NCBI GenBank assembly: GCA_027475525.1
Contig: JAMWFC010000049.1
Coordinates: 621,297 to 685,296, forward strand
Reading direction: 5' to 3'
From: Macrolepiota albuminosa
Taxonomy: Eukaryota > Basidiomycota > Agaricomycetes > Agaricales > Agaricaceae
DNA: 64,000 nucleotides
The notes below the pieces were generated by a model. It did no database searches, had not been told where the DNA came from, and saw only the letters and a program-made list of their open reading frames with translations. Below, piece after piece: positions 33,619 through 46,027 of this stretch. Numbering within the stretch: position 1 is the first letter of the stretch; every line of letters begins with the position of its first letter. The position numbers were made by a program, and so were the translations under genes.

Positions 33619-34760
33619 ACGCTACCCGAGCTTCTCTGTTAGAACGATTCTGGTGGCCACACGCTAGTGCCGACATCGCCTGGTACATTAGGACTTGCCA
33701 CCTCTGCCAAATTCAACAAACATGCCAAGTGCTCATACCGCCAACTGTTGCAACGCCAGCTCCCCTCTTCAGCAAAATCTACGTCGATACTATGCATATG
33801 CCCAAATCTGGTCGCTACAAGTACATCATTCAAGATCGTTGCTCGCTAATCCACTGGCCTGAATTTTGAATGCTGCAGAGAGAAAATACAGAGGCGGTTG
33901 CCAAGTGGCTATTTGAGGACGTCATTTGCCGTTGGGGAGCGCTAAGAGAAATCGTCACAGATAACGGTGCACCAATTATCAAAGCGCTAACATATCTCGC
34001 CAAGAAATACAACATTCACCACATTCGAGTATCTGGCTACAACAAGTGCGCCAATGGCCTGGTAGAGAGACCACACTTTGACATTCGGCAAGCGCTCTTC
34101 AAGATGGTTGATGGCGACGAGTCTCGTTGGAGCGAAGCGACATATCCAGTATTTTGGTCGGAAAGAGTTACCATTCGTAAGCGCATGGGTTGCTCTCCCT
34201 ATTACATGGCTACTGGCACCCATCCTTTACTTCCTGCCGACATTATAGAAGCAACTTATCTGCAGCCAGCACCTAACAGCATCTTAGCGACTACCGATCT
34301 GATCGCCAGACAAGCCATTGATCTCCAGTGAAGGAAAGAAGATTTAGAGCAACTTCATGAGGTAGTCTTTAGCGCCCGTCGCCAAGCCGCACTGCGATTT
34401 GAGACCAAGCATAGCGCCACTATCAAGGATTACAACTTTCTGAGAGGAGCGCTAGTACTTGTGTGCAACTCCAAAATTGAAACCTCATACAACAAGAAAA
34501 TGCGCCTGCGCTATTTGGGACCTTTGGTAGTTATCTCTTGTAACCGTGGAGGCACTTACGTGCTCTGTGAATTAGATGGTTCAGTACTACATCGACCTGT
34601 TGCTGCCTTTTGCCTGTTACCATATCTTGCCAGGGAGCAGATTGACTTGCCGCTTGAAGCGCTAGATATTGACACCGCCAAGCTGAGAGAACTTGAAGAA
34701 ACAGAACTATTGGATGATGGTGATTTGCCGACTCTGGTTGAAGAAGAAGAAAATGATTAG
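33619..34760 (+). pseudogene. pol: Elem-B pol, integrase part
   Basis: Resumes in the integrase HHCC domain (RFWWPHASADIAWYIRTCHLC) and continues through the core (VDTMHMPKSGRY, TDNGAPIIKALTYLAKKYNI, NGLVERPHFDIRQ) and GPY-like C-terminus to the stop at 34758-34760. Stops at 33867 and 34329 break it. The tail (LEETELLDDGDLPTLVEEEEND) matches Elem-D. Confidence 0.82.
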
Positions 34761-35184
34761 AAAAGAATATATTGATGAGCTCCCTTTTTCTATTACTTAT
34801 CTTATTTATCTTTCTTGCCGATACTTACTATACTATATTCAACAGACATTTCCTTACATAGTCAAGCCGCAGCGCTAGTGTGTCGCCAATGCTTAGCACC
34901 CTGCGCAACTCTCGCCAAGGGTTTTTTGCTATGATGATTTACTGAGTGTTTCCCTTTTTCCTCAAAATTTGTCAAAGTCCCTCACCTACTTCTCTTCTTA
35001 CTGACACCTACCTTAAAAATGCTTACCGCTCGTCTTCCCTTTGCCTTACTTGACTTATCCTGTGCTGGTTTGCTAACTCAGACTGGACTTAATTCTTCCA
35101 CTTGGCAAGGAAACGGCAAAATATATAAAATGAGATGGTAACAAGATAAATTTACATAAGTGGCCTATCTACGCTAAGGTCCGC
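34761..35184. other. Elem-B convergent intergenic region
   Basis: Homologous to 10854-11381 of Elem-D but without the long T tract. AT-rich, no ORF or repeat of note. Confidence 0.6.
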
Positions 35185-37526
35185 TCAATCGCTATCATCG
35201 TCTATTGGCAGGGAATCATCCGATACCAGCAAAGAGGAGTCGCGCAGAGGTAGGAGATCACCCGGCAAGATGTTGTTGGCGGTTTGCCAATCCATGGCAG
35301 CTTGGCAATCGTCCTGGTAGTCGCGAAGGATGCGAAGGCTACGACCCAGGTTGGAGTAGCACAACCTTAGCACCATTAGCTGGCCTCGGACTCGTTCCCG
35401 TTCTCGCCCCATTGCTGCCTCCATCGTTGCTGCCCTCCTCGAAAACCTTTCCAGCATCTCTCGCGGGTTAAGCGCCACCACCGGGTATACAAGGTCTTGC
35501 CCCAGCCAGTTGAAAGCATCGCCAGTAACCGTTGGCTGCAGCTGGGGAGTCCAAGAGGGATTGACCCGGGCAACAACGGGGCGCCTAGGCTCCAGTCCAG
35601 CAACGTCCTTGGGGTCTGAAACCTCCCAAGGGGCAACGCTACCGTAGGGAGGCAGCCAGCGCCACTCAGGCTCCTCCCAGGCAACTCCTGCCGCTCCCTC
35701 CCCTTCTCCCCCTACCGCCTCCTTTGCGGGTGCCTCCTCCTCGTCACCTTCATGCTGGGTCGCCAAGGTCTCGTCTTCCTCCCCATCTGCGTCCTCGTCA
35801 CCAGCAGTGGTGGCCACTGCCAATGGTTCCTCCTCCCGCTGCTCTTCCATTGGCGGGGGGACTATATCTGCGTCGTCCTCAGCGGCAGTCGGCAGAGAAA
35901 CCCCCCTCAGGTGGATGGGAGAAAGCAACTTACTTGGCCCAGCCTCCGAATCCCTTACCGGTAGGCGACTGGCAGCAAGCGCCTTCTCTAGCTCCTCCAT
36001 CTCCACGTCCTCGGGAGTAGAGGGAGGAGACTCCACTACCCACGCGTGCTTAGCCTTGCCCTTCTCTTTGGCAGGCGAGGAGACTTGTCGTTTCGAAGGG
36101 ACCGTAGTCCCTTGGCGCTCTCTGGCGCCATGGTTGCCAACTGTTGCAGATTCATCCCCTTGACATGTCAGCAGTGCCAGGGAACTCTTGTTGATTGTTG
36201 CCACGTCTCCAGCAGCCTGCTTCTTCGTCTCCCCCTCAACAAACTCCCACGCCCTCTTAACGAGGATGGCGCGCTTGAAAGTGCGCTCCACTACCATGTC
36301 TGGGGTGCCATCCAGAGTGCAAGCCCGTTTTAGCATACCACACCGGTAGCAGGGCTGGCCACCGGTGGGATACCAACACCCCTCTGGGTCGTTGTCAGCC
36401 CAGCACTTGTCACACTACAGAAATGTTAACAAATGCAGTAGAAAAAACTAAAGTACTTACTGCTCCTTGGAAATCCTTGAACTCCCGTCTTACCGCTGGG
36501 CTTGCCGTCCTCTTGTCCTTCATCTCTGGCAAGACCACCCCCGCTTCCATTTCTTCATCTAAAGCCGCCTCATCTCGTCGTGCTACCAGCAAACCCTTCA
36601 GCTCTGCATCGCTAAAGGAGGTTTGTGTTGGTGCCTGCCAACTAGTGGGTTAGCAGGGAAAGTATCTTAGTATAACCGACTTACCGTGTAACGAGGGGCG
36701 GCAGCCTTATGAGACTTAGAAAGGGATAAACGTCGGGCGCCAGCGGTAAGAACGCCCAAACTTACCTTCTTTTTCAACGTCTTGCCAGGCTTGACCGGAG
36801 AGCCCAATTTGCTTGCCGGCAGTGCTGGGCTTTGGACACTACCGGCACGGGAATCCTTCTCACCTGACACCTGCCTCCTTGCAACTGGCGACTTCTCGCT
36901 GGCGACCAGGTTTTTGCCAACAGCCTCTCGCTCCTCCAAGGCCTTGGTCCTCTCCTTGGCGTCTCAGGAGGCCTCTTCCAGCACACTCTCACGAATTGCC
37001 GCCATCTCGGCATCTACCTGCAAATTGGCAAGAGGCGCCAATACTTCTTGCTTACTGTGAGGGGACAGATCAGACCACAGCTAAGTTAGAAATCACAGTC
37101 AGAGATACTCACTCAGGCGCTGGCACGCTTACCGTCATTGGCAAGGTGCCAGAGAGGATGTCCTCCAACTCGTCCTCAATGGTCAGGACGGGAGGAGGTG
37201 CCTGGGGAATCGGTTAGCTAGCAACGCGGCAAGCAACCATAAAAACTCACAAAGCGAGAGAAGGGACCCAGCCACTCAGACCCCAGATTATTGACGTACT
37301 GTGCCCGGCACCACTCCCGCACTTCAATCTTCTTGTCCCAGCCTACGCCAAGGACACAAACCTCATACCAGCGCTCTAATAACTTCATTACTGCAATAAC
37401 TAAGTTTGAAGGCGCCTCCACGCCCACACCCTCGATGTGCTTGATGAAATTGTTGGTCTTAGCGATGTAGGCGGAGGCGGCGTCTTGAGCCTCATGAGAC
37501 GGTACGGGAGGCGGAGTTGGAATGCG
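35185..37526 (-). pseudogene. Elem-B opposite-strand Cys6 gene, decayed and split
   Basis: Same exon order as 8430-10853. The last exon runs 36414-35185 and opens with the same six cysteines (C-X2-C-X8-C-X8-C-X2-C-X6-C, 36319-36414), directly after a TAG acceptor. The middle exons are recognisable (APTQTSFSDAELKGLL near 36600; helical exon near 36680-37060) with an in-frame TGA near 36963 in a codon that is CGC/CGA-type in Elem-D context. Exon 1 is cut at 37526 by Elem-E; its first codons (ATGTCTTT) lie beyond, near 49650. The Cys positions and C-terminal domain are conserved, so the protein was once under constraint in both copies. Confidence 0.72.
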
Positions 37527-37761
37527 TGTAGCGTAGTCCGCTATGTGGCGTTGGCCACATAGCTTTACTTACTGTATCATAGTCAATATTATATTATATT
37601 TATTATAATATAATATTATTTTACATTAGTATATAACTAGTTTACCAGCTGCTTACAAAGCAGCTTATTTTTGTGTTTGTACTACATAGTCAATAGACCG
37701 GACTGGTCTGATTCTGTGCAGTGTGAACATTAAGCTCACAAATTCCTGTAACTTCGTTACA
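37527..37761 (+). repeat. Elem-E 5' LTR
   Basis: 235 bp, TGTAGCG...TTACA, with the perfect inverted repeat GCTATGTGGC-GTTG-GCCACATAGC at 37540-37563 and a strongly AT-rich centre. It differs from the 3' LTR at a few sites and by a 5-bp indel. Confidence 0.93.
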
Positions 37762-37868
37762 TTTTTTTGAATCCACCAGCTAGGATCTATTGCCTAGCAT
37801 CCAACGTCAGTCACTGAGTTCGTTGACAGAACTCTATCAGCTTCTTGAGCTTCTTGCACAGCCACACC
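37762..37868 (+). other. Elem-E leader
   Basis: T-run directly after the LTR, then a hairpin GCTAGG-ATCTATT-GCCTAGC. No TGG-started tRNA-type primer site at the LTR edge. Confidence 0.5.
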
Positions 37869-40800
37869 ATGCAAATTTCAAACAGGGAATCGATGAGTAA
37901 TCCCATACCTGCAGTCTCCACTGACGGTGGGTGGAATGTCCACGACTTATGGGGAGACCCAGCAGACACCCAAGTTATGCAGCTGCCAGGAGGACTGCGA
38001 CGGTCTAGCCGATTGGCTTCCAAAGGACCCCCTGAGGACGGCCAACAGTCAACAGGCGCCTATGGCGCCCCAGAAGATGCTGAGTTGTCAGTACAGACTG
38101 GGAGAGCCCTCCCTCCGAGCTGGAGTAGTGGGACCAGGCGGTCCACCATGGGCTCAATGCCTTTTAAAATAGCGGAAGCCCGCATCAAAGAGGTACCGGA
38201 GGAGGCTGCAAGGCCTGAAGTATCCTGCGTGGAAAACCAATTCCCGCGCACACCAGCAGTGGAGGAAGCTCCAGAGGTTGTAGAGCTTCCAGAGGAGGTG
38301 ATGGAGTCATCAAGTGATGACGACGCCAGAGCAGAGGAGCAGCGGCTGAAAACTGCGTACACCGTGCGCTTGCGGGTGTTCTGGGACTTGCACCCAGAGG
38401 TGATGAAATACACCACCCAAGTGCGACTCAAGCGCTACGCGTCAGCACATATAGTAGCACTTAGGCAACAAGGGCACAAAGTGCCCAATGTATTCAGTAC
38501 ACAATATACTGATTTGATGGTGAGAGTGCTCACGATGGAGCTGCAAATGTATGTGCAGCGGAAGGCTACACGGCAATCGGGGGCCTTGACCCCCTGGAGC
38601 CACACGTCCGAGGAATGCTTGGCACGACGCAATCAAGACGTCGGAATCGAGCTAGTGGAGGCACTAGCACGGGTGCAGGAAGTGCCCAAAGCAAGACCGA
38701 TGAGTACTTTTTATACTCCAGCAGGACAAGAGTGGCATGAGGAGCCCCCACACATGCGTAACCAAGACCGTAGGACAGATATGTCAGGTCCGGATGGGCA
38801 CAATAGTACCATGCTCAAGATGGAGAGCGAGGCATCTGTGATGCCGCGCGTGCCCATGGCCGAAACGTTGAGCAACAGAGTTGCGTATCAACGTATGCAT
38901 AATGGCGACCTCAGGACTAAGGGACAGTCCCTTATTGACAATCAGGGCATTGTATTCGAGAGCACTAAGCCCATTGACGAGATGTGTCGTCAATTCGTCA
39001 CGCAGGGTCAGGAGAATCAAGCTTCTCCAGTTCCAGGGCGGTGCAACGATCATGATCAAGGAGACTTCCTCGATCAAGATGGCGCCATGAGACGTGATGT
39101 CCCTGGTAATGGCCAGGATGACGGCCCTAGGTTGATTCCTTGAGACGAGGGCAATTATGCCCACAGTCGAGGAGGCTCGGGACGTCCTCCGCAGGGTGGA
39201 CGAGGGAAGTCACTTCCCCATGCCACTGATTTGGCGACCAGATCCCCGGGTCAGTGGGAGGCCATTCGAATGCATCGTGAAGCCATGCACGATCACCTGC
39301 ATCAAGTAGTCGATGATGCCCTGGGTGTAACCTTACAGTTACCAGACGGAGTGAAGCTGCGTAAAGCAGACAGTAGGCACATTTGTGCCTATACAGGCGC
39401 GTCCAAGTTCAGCAACCTGGAAGATTGGACAATGGATGTATGCACCCATCTCGCCATGTGCTTATATGGAGGCGACCGTATGGAACGAGAACGAATCTTT
39501 GTTCTTCTTGAGTTCTTGGCCAGAGAGGCCATGGGATGGTTTCGACGGGCAGTACTGCACGTCAACCGTGTCCAATATGACTGGATGTTCAAAGGAGTCC
39601 TTACAGGACTGTACGATCGATTCGTACACCCCTCAACGCTCCAGGATGCGAGGTGGGACTTCCAGTCCGCCAAGTACACCGAGAAGTTGGGAGTGCAAGG
39701 GTTCTATGATACCCTTAATGACTACGCCCAGAACATAGCAGTATATCTGGACGGGTATACAATGCTTGAAACGTTCCTGGATGGCATTCCAGCAGACATG
39801 CGCCGCTATTTGATACGTGAGGATGGATTGTCCCCAGAAGTCAACAATGTGGAAGAGTTTGTGACATATGCCATCAGGTATGAGCAGTCTCTGAATACTG
39901 CTAACCACTACGAACATTGGAGTGGACACAAAGGGGGACCCAGGCAACTACCGCCTGGTGGGACACCCTCACAGGGTCAGCATGTGGGGACCTTCCTGGC
40001 CAAAAAGACTGATTTGGACCGTGACTGCAACACGCGGTTTGTTGTACGCAGAACCCCTGCTGCGACCCAAGGGCGGAGCTGCCCATGCCAAGAGCGGGCG
40101 CCGGATGGAGAACGTCCTAAACCAAGGCCAGACTTCAAGCCAGCCAACCCACCAGGGCAGTCGGGGACTTGTTTTGCATGTGGCCAACCAGGCCACTATG
40201 CTACCAACTGCCCCGCAAAACCGGGAGCCCCGAGGAAGGGGTATACACCCCACGCCCACCTTCGAGCTGCACATACTGCAGCTGCGAGTGGGAGTGACAG
40301 AGACGTATCTGCTGAGTCTGAGGCAGAGCACCCCACAAACGACCAGGAGCCCCCAGAGGAGGCATTGGGCGCCGAGCCCAAGAGTGTGGTCGTGGAGGGG
40401 GAGGAGTACGTCACAGTTGACGTATATGACAACGTCTACAACAATGAGTACTACAGTCGCAACAGCAACTCCGAGTGCCTAGCGGCGATGACGGATTGGC
40501 CATCCACAAATGATCCCAAAAGGAATAACATCGTTTGGATGAAGAAGGTGACTCTTTGTCGTGCAGAGAGCACTTTGCAGTGCCCAACACTGAAACGGGC
40601 AGACAAGGAGTGCCTGGTCTTGTATGTGGACGTAGATGGCCACAAGGCATGGACCCTATGGGACTCTGGGAGTACTACATCGGGCATAACACCCCAGTTT
40701 GCCCATGTGTACGGAATATCCATGCAGGAGTTGGATATGCCATTGGCGTTACAGCTGGGCACCGTAGAGAGCTGAGCCATGGTGCAGTATGGGACAAATG

Positions 40801-41039
40801 TGACTGTCCAAACACTGGGCTCACGTAGCTGGGAATACATAGATGTAGCAAACTTTGATCGCTACGATATGATACTGGGAACACCATTCATGCGGCATAA
40901 CAAAGTCATATTAGACTTTGACCACTGTCAAGTACTAGTGAATGGGAAAGTGATCCCAGCCAAATGAGCTACAGCAGACAACACTGATAATTGTCTGCGA
41001 TGACATCACACTACGGAGAAACACAAGGACTCTCCATGA
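37869..41039 (+). pseudogene. gag: Elem-E gag-protease, near-complete with TGA decay
   Basis: One frame from ATG 37869 (MQISNRESMSNPIP) to the TGA at 41037-41039, about 1056 codons. Internal stops at 39141, 40773, 40965 and near 41001 are CGA-to-TGA where Elem-C still has Arg. Helical N-terminal region, gag core (VQYDWMFKGVLTGLYDRF, LGVQGFYDTLNDYAQN), zinc knuckle CFACGQPGHYATNC near 40171-40212, acidic spacer (EEYVTVDVYDNVYNN), then aspartic protease with TLWDSGSTTSGITPQF near 40660 and MILGTPFMR near 40870. The final TGA is followed by CTTG and an open pol frame. Confidence 0.88.
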
Positions 41040-41172
41040 CTTGGCCGGCGCAGAGTGCTAGCCGTGGAGGATGTGGAGGAGGAAGTGCAGGCTATGCCTG
41101 GACTGAGCGCAGACCACAACATGGTGATGATGAGCGAGGAGGAGTATCAAGCCTCCAAGAGGAGCAACGAGC

Positions 41173-41857
41173 TGTCACGACCCCTCCCCTCCGGACCCAC
41201 CCCGGGACCCTCCCTCCGACCCCACAGGACACGCCCCACCATCACAACTACCGACACCGCCATCACGCGCATCAAGGACCGCCATCAGCCGCCACCGACC
41301 CCAATCAACGATCGGATCACACGCATCACGCATCACAGCTCCCTCCACGCCAATTAATCACGCGCCCCACATGCGCGATCCAGGTATACAGTCCCTGCCC
41401 GCTACTCAATGACCCCCAGAACCCCAAGACCCGGTCCCATAGTACTTATAGCGTAGTTCCCCGTTGTATTCGTTAGTTTTGATATTACACTGCTTTAACT
41501 TGGTTACTTGAATTGTTGCGTGCCCTCTACTTGACTGGTACGCATTGACTGGCACGCTTGACTGGCATGCTTGGATAATTGCGTGCTCTAAGATTGGTAC
41601 GCACTTCGCGACTTTAACTTACTAACTTGGTCTCATCTTAGAACCTCCGGTTCACGACTTGACCCCCACCCTACCCTCAGCTACTCACAACCCAAAAACC
41701 CCAGACCAAGTCCCCTCTCCCGGGATTGCCCCTGTCCGTGTCTTGAACCCCGGAGTCCTAGCCCTGGAGTTCCAGACACCCGAGTATCCGTAGGTCAAGT
41801 CCGCATTGTAAGGGTGATTGCTTTCCTGGAAAGCCCCCGACTCAGCGGAACCTGACA
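41173..41857. mobile_element. Solo LTR 2 (685 bp) in the Elem-E pol linker
   Basis: TGTCACGACCC...GGAACCTGACA with TSD CGAGC (41168-41172) and TGAGC (41858-41862). Elem-C has the uninterrupted target (GCAACGAGCGAATAATT on its coding strand, near 24870-24885). Same ends as solo LTR 1, shorter body. Confidence 0.93.
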
Positions 41858-42422
41858 TGAGCGAATAATTGCTCCTGATATTCGAGGTGCAAAGCCTCCA
41901 GACAAGCGCCATCAAAAGGCAAGACAATGGGAGGACTCAGTGGATGTATGTCCACCTATGTCCTCATGAGTCAAGTTGGAAGACTTGAGAGACAGCATCC
42001 GAGAGGCAGAAGCCTCAGGAGAGGGGGACACACGGTCCCTATTGGAGCGACCAGCACCCCTGCCGGAGTACAACTGGGCATACGACCCCCGAATGCCACA
42101 AGAGTGGAACAAGCTGGTGGCAGCCACGTGTGCGCAAAATGCGCACCAGAGATGGATGACCGTCAAATCAGCCTATCGCCAGCCAGCCTCGGACAAGGTG
42201 TCCATAGCGTACTCACTTGTACGTGAGGGGAAAAGCCTCATGGCTTATAAGGCAGCAGCAGCGGGTGCTCTGCTGAGACTACATATACCCGATGACAGTG
42301 TCAATAGGGTGCTCGCAATGCACGAGCAGTATGCACCGCTGCCTTGGTCACCCTCAGAGACGGTGAAAGTACTTCCCCCGGTACGTATGAAGGGGAAGCA
42401 GAAGGCAACAAGCCTTTGTGAA

Positions 42423-42576
42423 GAAGATATACCTCGGTTGCATCAGCAATGGCAAGAAGAATTTGCCGATATGGTCAACGGGACCAAGGAGGAGCTCCCG
42501 AAGATATACCTCGGTTGCATCAGCAATGGCAAGAAGAATTTGCCGATATGGTCAACGGGACCAAGGAGGAGCTCCC
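42423..42576. repeat. 77-bp tandem duplication 11
   Basis: Copies 42423-42499 and 42500-42576, identical. Breaks the Elem-E pol linker. Confidence 0.95.
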
Positions 42577-44440
42577 GCCATGGCGGGAGGTGAACCATGA
42601 GATCAATCTCATAGATGAGAGCAAGCAGTATAAGTACCACTTGCCGCACTGCCCGCATGCACTCCAGAAGCAACTACGTGATAAAACCAATTGCTATTTA
42701 AATGCTCAATGGTGGTCTCCATGCACCACTGCCCAAGCTGCACCATTATTGTGCATCCTGAAGAAGGATGGATCCCTTCGAACAGCTCTTGATGCGCGTC
42801 AGCGCAATGACAACACTATAAAGGATGTAACTCCTTTACCAGATCAGGAGGTGATCCGGGAAGACGTGGCTCGGGCGAAGTATTGCTCAAAGATTGACCT
42901 TACTGACGCCTACAAGCAGGTGCGCATTCGCACCGAGGACGTACCCAAGACCGTATTTGCATTGATCATGGGCACGTTTATGAGCAACATAATGCAGATT
43001 GGAGACTGTGACGCTCTTGCAACCTTCCAGAGGCTAATGACCTCTATCTTTTGAGACGTAATAGGATGTTTCATGCACGTCTACTTAGATGATATATTCA
43101 TCTACTCGGATTCTATGGAGGAGCATGAGCAGCACCTCAGAGTTGTATTCGAACAACTACGCAAGTACAAGTTGTACTTAAAGTGGAAGAAATGTGAGCT
43201 CTACGCTCAGAGTATAGACTGCCTAGGGCATGTCATAGATGAGTGGGGTATCCACCCCGATCAGGACAAGCTTGATCGCATTAGGGAGTGGCGCACACCC
43301 CAAAACTACAATGACATCCAACGATTCGTTGGCCTTGTCAACTACATATCAAGCTTCTTGCCCGATGTCACAGCCTATACTGGGCCACTTATGGCCATGA
43401 CGCAGAACAGGTCACCATTCAATTGGAGGCCGTTGCACCAGCGGTGCTTCGAGATGGTCAAACAGATCTGTACGAAGACTCTGGTGATTCGACCAATCAA
43501 CCCTAGATGGGATGAGCCGATATGGCTCATTTGTGACACGTCCAAGACAGGCGTCGGAGCCATGTATGGTCAGGAAAGCAGCTGGCAGACGTGCCACCCA
43601 GCAGGGTTCATGTTGAAGAAGTTCATGACGGCCCAGCAAAACTATGCGGTGCACGAGCTGGAGACCCTCGCCATACTCAAGGCCCTCCTCAAGTGGGAGG
43701 ATAAGCTGATGGAATATCCCATCCACATCATAACGGACCACAAGGCCCTTGAGTTCTTCAAAACTCAGGTGAACTTGTCGCCGCGTCAGCGACGGTGGAT
43801 AGACTACATGTCGAGATACCAGTTTGACATTACCTATGTTAAAGGTGAACTCAACAAAGTGGTAGACTGCTTGTCACGCTACTTTGAGAGTGATGTAGTT
43901 GGGGAGGCTCACGAGCCTCATGAGTATGTGCAGGCAGACTGCTGCATAGACCCTGATGGAGAGGACTTACCTCTCCACCAATACCAGGAGCTCAGGGAGC
44001 ATGTCCTGGAAGTATGCGCTATGTGTGACAATGAACGGAGGCAAAGCACTCGCCTCAGGGAGCAGCGTGAAGAGCAGAACGTAGCCGCCCAGTTGCTCAA
44101 GGAGCATGAAGCTGTGGACCCAGCGTCAACTGGGGAACACGAGCGCCCCGATATACCTGTTATGCTTGCGGAGATGCTTGAAGGCGAATTGCCTTCATCC
44201 CAGCCCCCTAGCCTGGTCAACGACGACTTCCAGAAGGAAGTGGTGCAGGACTATGGCGATGATTCTCTCTTCGCTGAGATACTCGCCAATCCTGACAACC
44301 ATCCTCGGTTCAGGCATGAGCCTGGTGGACTGATCACGACGGAGAACCATCAAGGAGTGGCAGTGGTATGCCTCCCCCATACACGAACCATTATTACGTG
44401 GGTCTTGGACCAGGCCCATGCACTGGTGGGGCACTTTGGT

Positions 44441-44594
44441 GCCGCCCAGACGTTGGGCTACATCCGGAGATGGTATTGGTGGCCACGTATGGCCCAAGAA
44501 GTGACTAAGTTTTGTGCGCCGCCCAGACGTTGGGCTACATCCGGAGATGGTATTGGTGGCCACGTATGGCCCAAGAAGTGACTAAGTTTTGTGC
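44441..44594. repeat. 77-bp tandem duplication 12
   Basis: Copies 44441-44517 and 44518-44594, identical. Breaks the Elem-E integrase HHCC domain. Confidence 0.95.
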
Positions 44595-44798
44595 CTCATG
44601 CGCAGCGTGTCAGAGGGCAAAGTTGCCCCCTGGATCCCCTCCGGGAAGCTACACCAGCTACCCATGCCGGTGAAACCTTGGGATTCCATTGGAATGGACT
44701 TTGTAGGTCCCTTTCCAGAGTCCAGAGGGTTCGATTACCTCTGGGTGGTCATCTGCTGCATGACAAGCATGGTGCCCCTCATACCGGTGCGAACTACA

Positions 44799-44952
44799 CT
44801 GACGGCTAAGGAGCTGTCATGGATCTACCTTAGGGAGATTGTTAGGCTGCATGGGCTGCCTAGCACCATTGTGAGCTGACGGCTAAGGAGCTGTCATGGA
44901 TCTACCTTAGGGAGATTGTTAGGCTGCATGGGCTGCCTAGCACCATTGTGAG
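44799..44952. repeat. 77-bp tandem duplication 13
   Basis: Copies 44799-44875 and 44876-44952, identical. Breaks the Elem-E integrase core between its two Asp residues. Confidence 0.95.
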
Positions 44953-45938
44953 CGACCGTGACTCGAAGTTCACGTCTCAATGGTGGAGGGAACTCCACAA
45001 ACTGTTAGGAGCGCGACTCCTCATGTCGACGTCCTTCCATCCTCAAACGGATAGGCAAACAGAGCAGGCTAACCGCAGTATAGGCCAGATTCTAAGGGCA
45101 GTTGTTCGCCCTGACCAATGAGACTGGGTGGACTGGTGTCCACCCACTGAGTTCACGATTAACGCAAGTATCTCAGATACAACAGGGTATGCACCCTTTG
45201 AGCTCAACGGAGGGTACTTGCCCTCCATGCTGCACGAAGTTCGTGCTGATATGGTGGCTCACTGAGGAGTTGTCGAGTTCGCCAGGCAGGCCCTGGAGAA
45301 CATTGCGGCGGCGCATGACGCCATCATAGAGGCGTGAGTCTTTCAGGCAAAAAATGCCAATCACCGTAGGCGAGCAGAACCGCTGATAGCAGTTGGAGCG
45401 TTGGTTTACCTGTCAACGCATAACCTGAGACTCCCAAAGGGTCGGGCAAGTAAACTCTGCACAAAATGGGTAGGCCCATACCGTGTTCTAGACGCAGAGC
45501 CAAGTACCTCCAACTACATGTTGGAGCTGCCTCTGGCATTACAGGAACGACGTATTGTTCCAAAGTTTCACGTGTCGCTGTTGCGACCATACAGCGCGTC
45601 TGATGATGTGCTATTCCCTAACAGGGCGACCCTGGGCCCCTATGATTTTGGGGCTCAAGATGATGACAAATGGTTCGTCGAGTGCATCATTGGGCACCGG
45701 TGGACTGAGCGTAACATGCTTGAGTTTGAAGTATGCTGGTCCCTCGGAGACACAACATGGGAGCCACACTCCCATTGCTCCAAGTTGGCAGCACTTGACC
45801 GTTATTTGGAGTTGAAGGGCATTAAGCACCCACATCAATTAAGTAAGTGTGCCGGCGCTTAATTTGATTGGCAGTGCTGATCGCGGCTTGGCTGAGTTGG
45901 TCAGCAGCTGTGGCTGAAACACGTCTTAAAAGGCAAAA

Positions 45939-45965
45939 TTTCTTTTTCGCCTTTTTCTCTCAACC
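45939..45965 (+). promoter_or_regulatory. Pyrimidine-rich tract ahead of Elem-E ORF-X
   Basis: TTTCTTTTTCGCCTTTTTCTCTC followed at once by the ORF-X ATG. Elem-C has the same tract; Elem-F has a longer one ending in CAG. It could be a splice acceptor for a subgenomic RNA or a CT-rich fungal core promoter. Confidence 0.5.
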
Positions 45966-45993
45966 ATGGACAACATGCCCGTGGACCAGAATG

Positions 45994-46027
<34 letters not shown>

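Larger units (their letters stand above)
41040..45862 (+). pseudogene. pol: Elem-E pol: RT, RNase H, integrase, chromodomain
   Basis: Continues in frame after the TGA (LGRRRVLAVEDVEEEVQ). The linker is interrupted by solo LTR 2 at 41173-41857. RT follows (DLTDAYKQVRI, VYLDDIFIYSDS near 43078-43110), RNase H (LICDTSKTGVGAMY), integrase HHCC (HALVGHFGA...CAACQ), core (GMDFVGPFPESRG, SDRDSKFTS, the TER motif) and chromodomain (FEVCWSLGDTTWEPHS near 45730-45775), stop at 45860-45862. Stops near 41970 and 43052, a 1-nt deletion near 44640, and 77-bp duplications at 42423, 44441 and 44799 break the frame. I checked that these shifts together account for the frames used. Confidence 0.87.
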
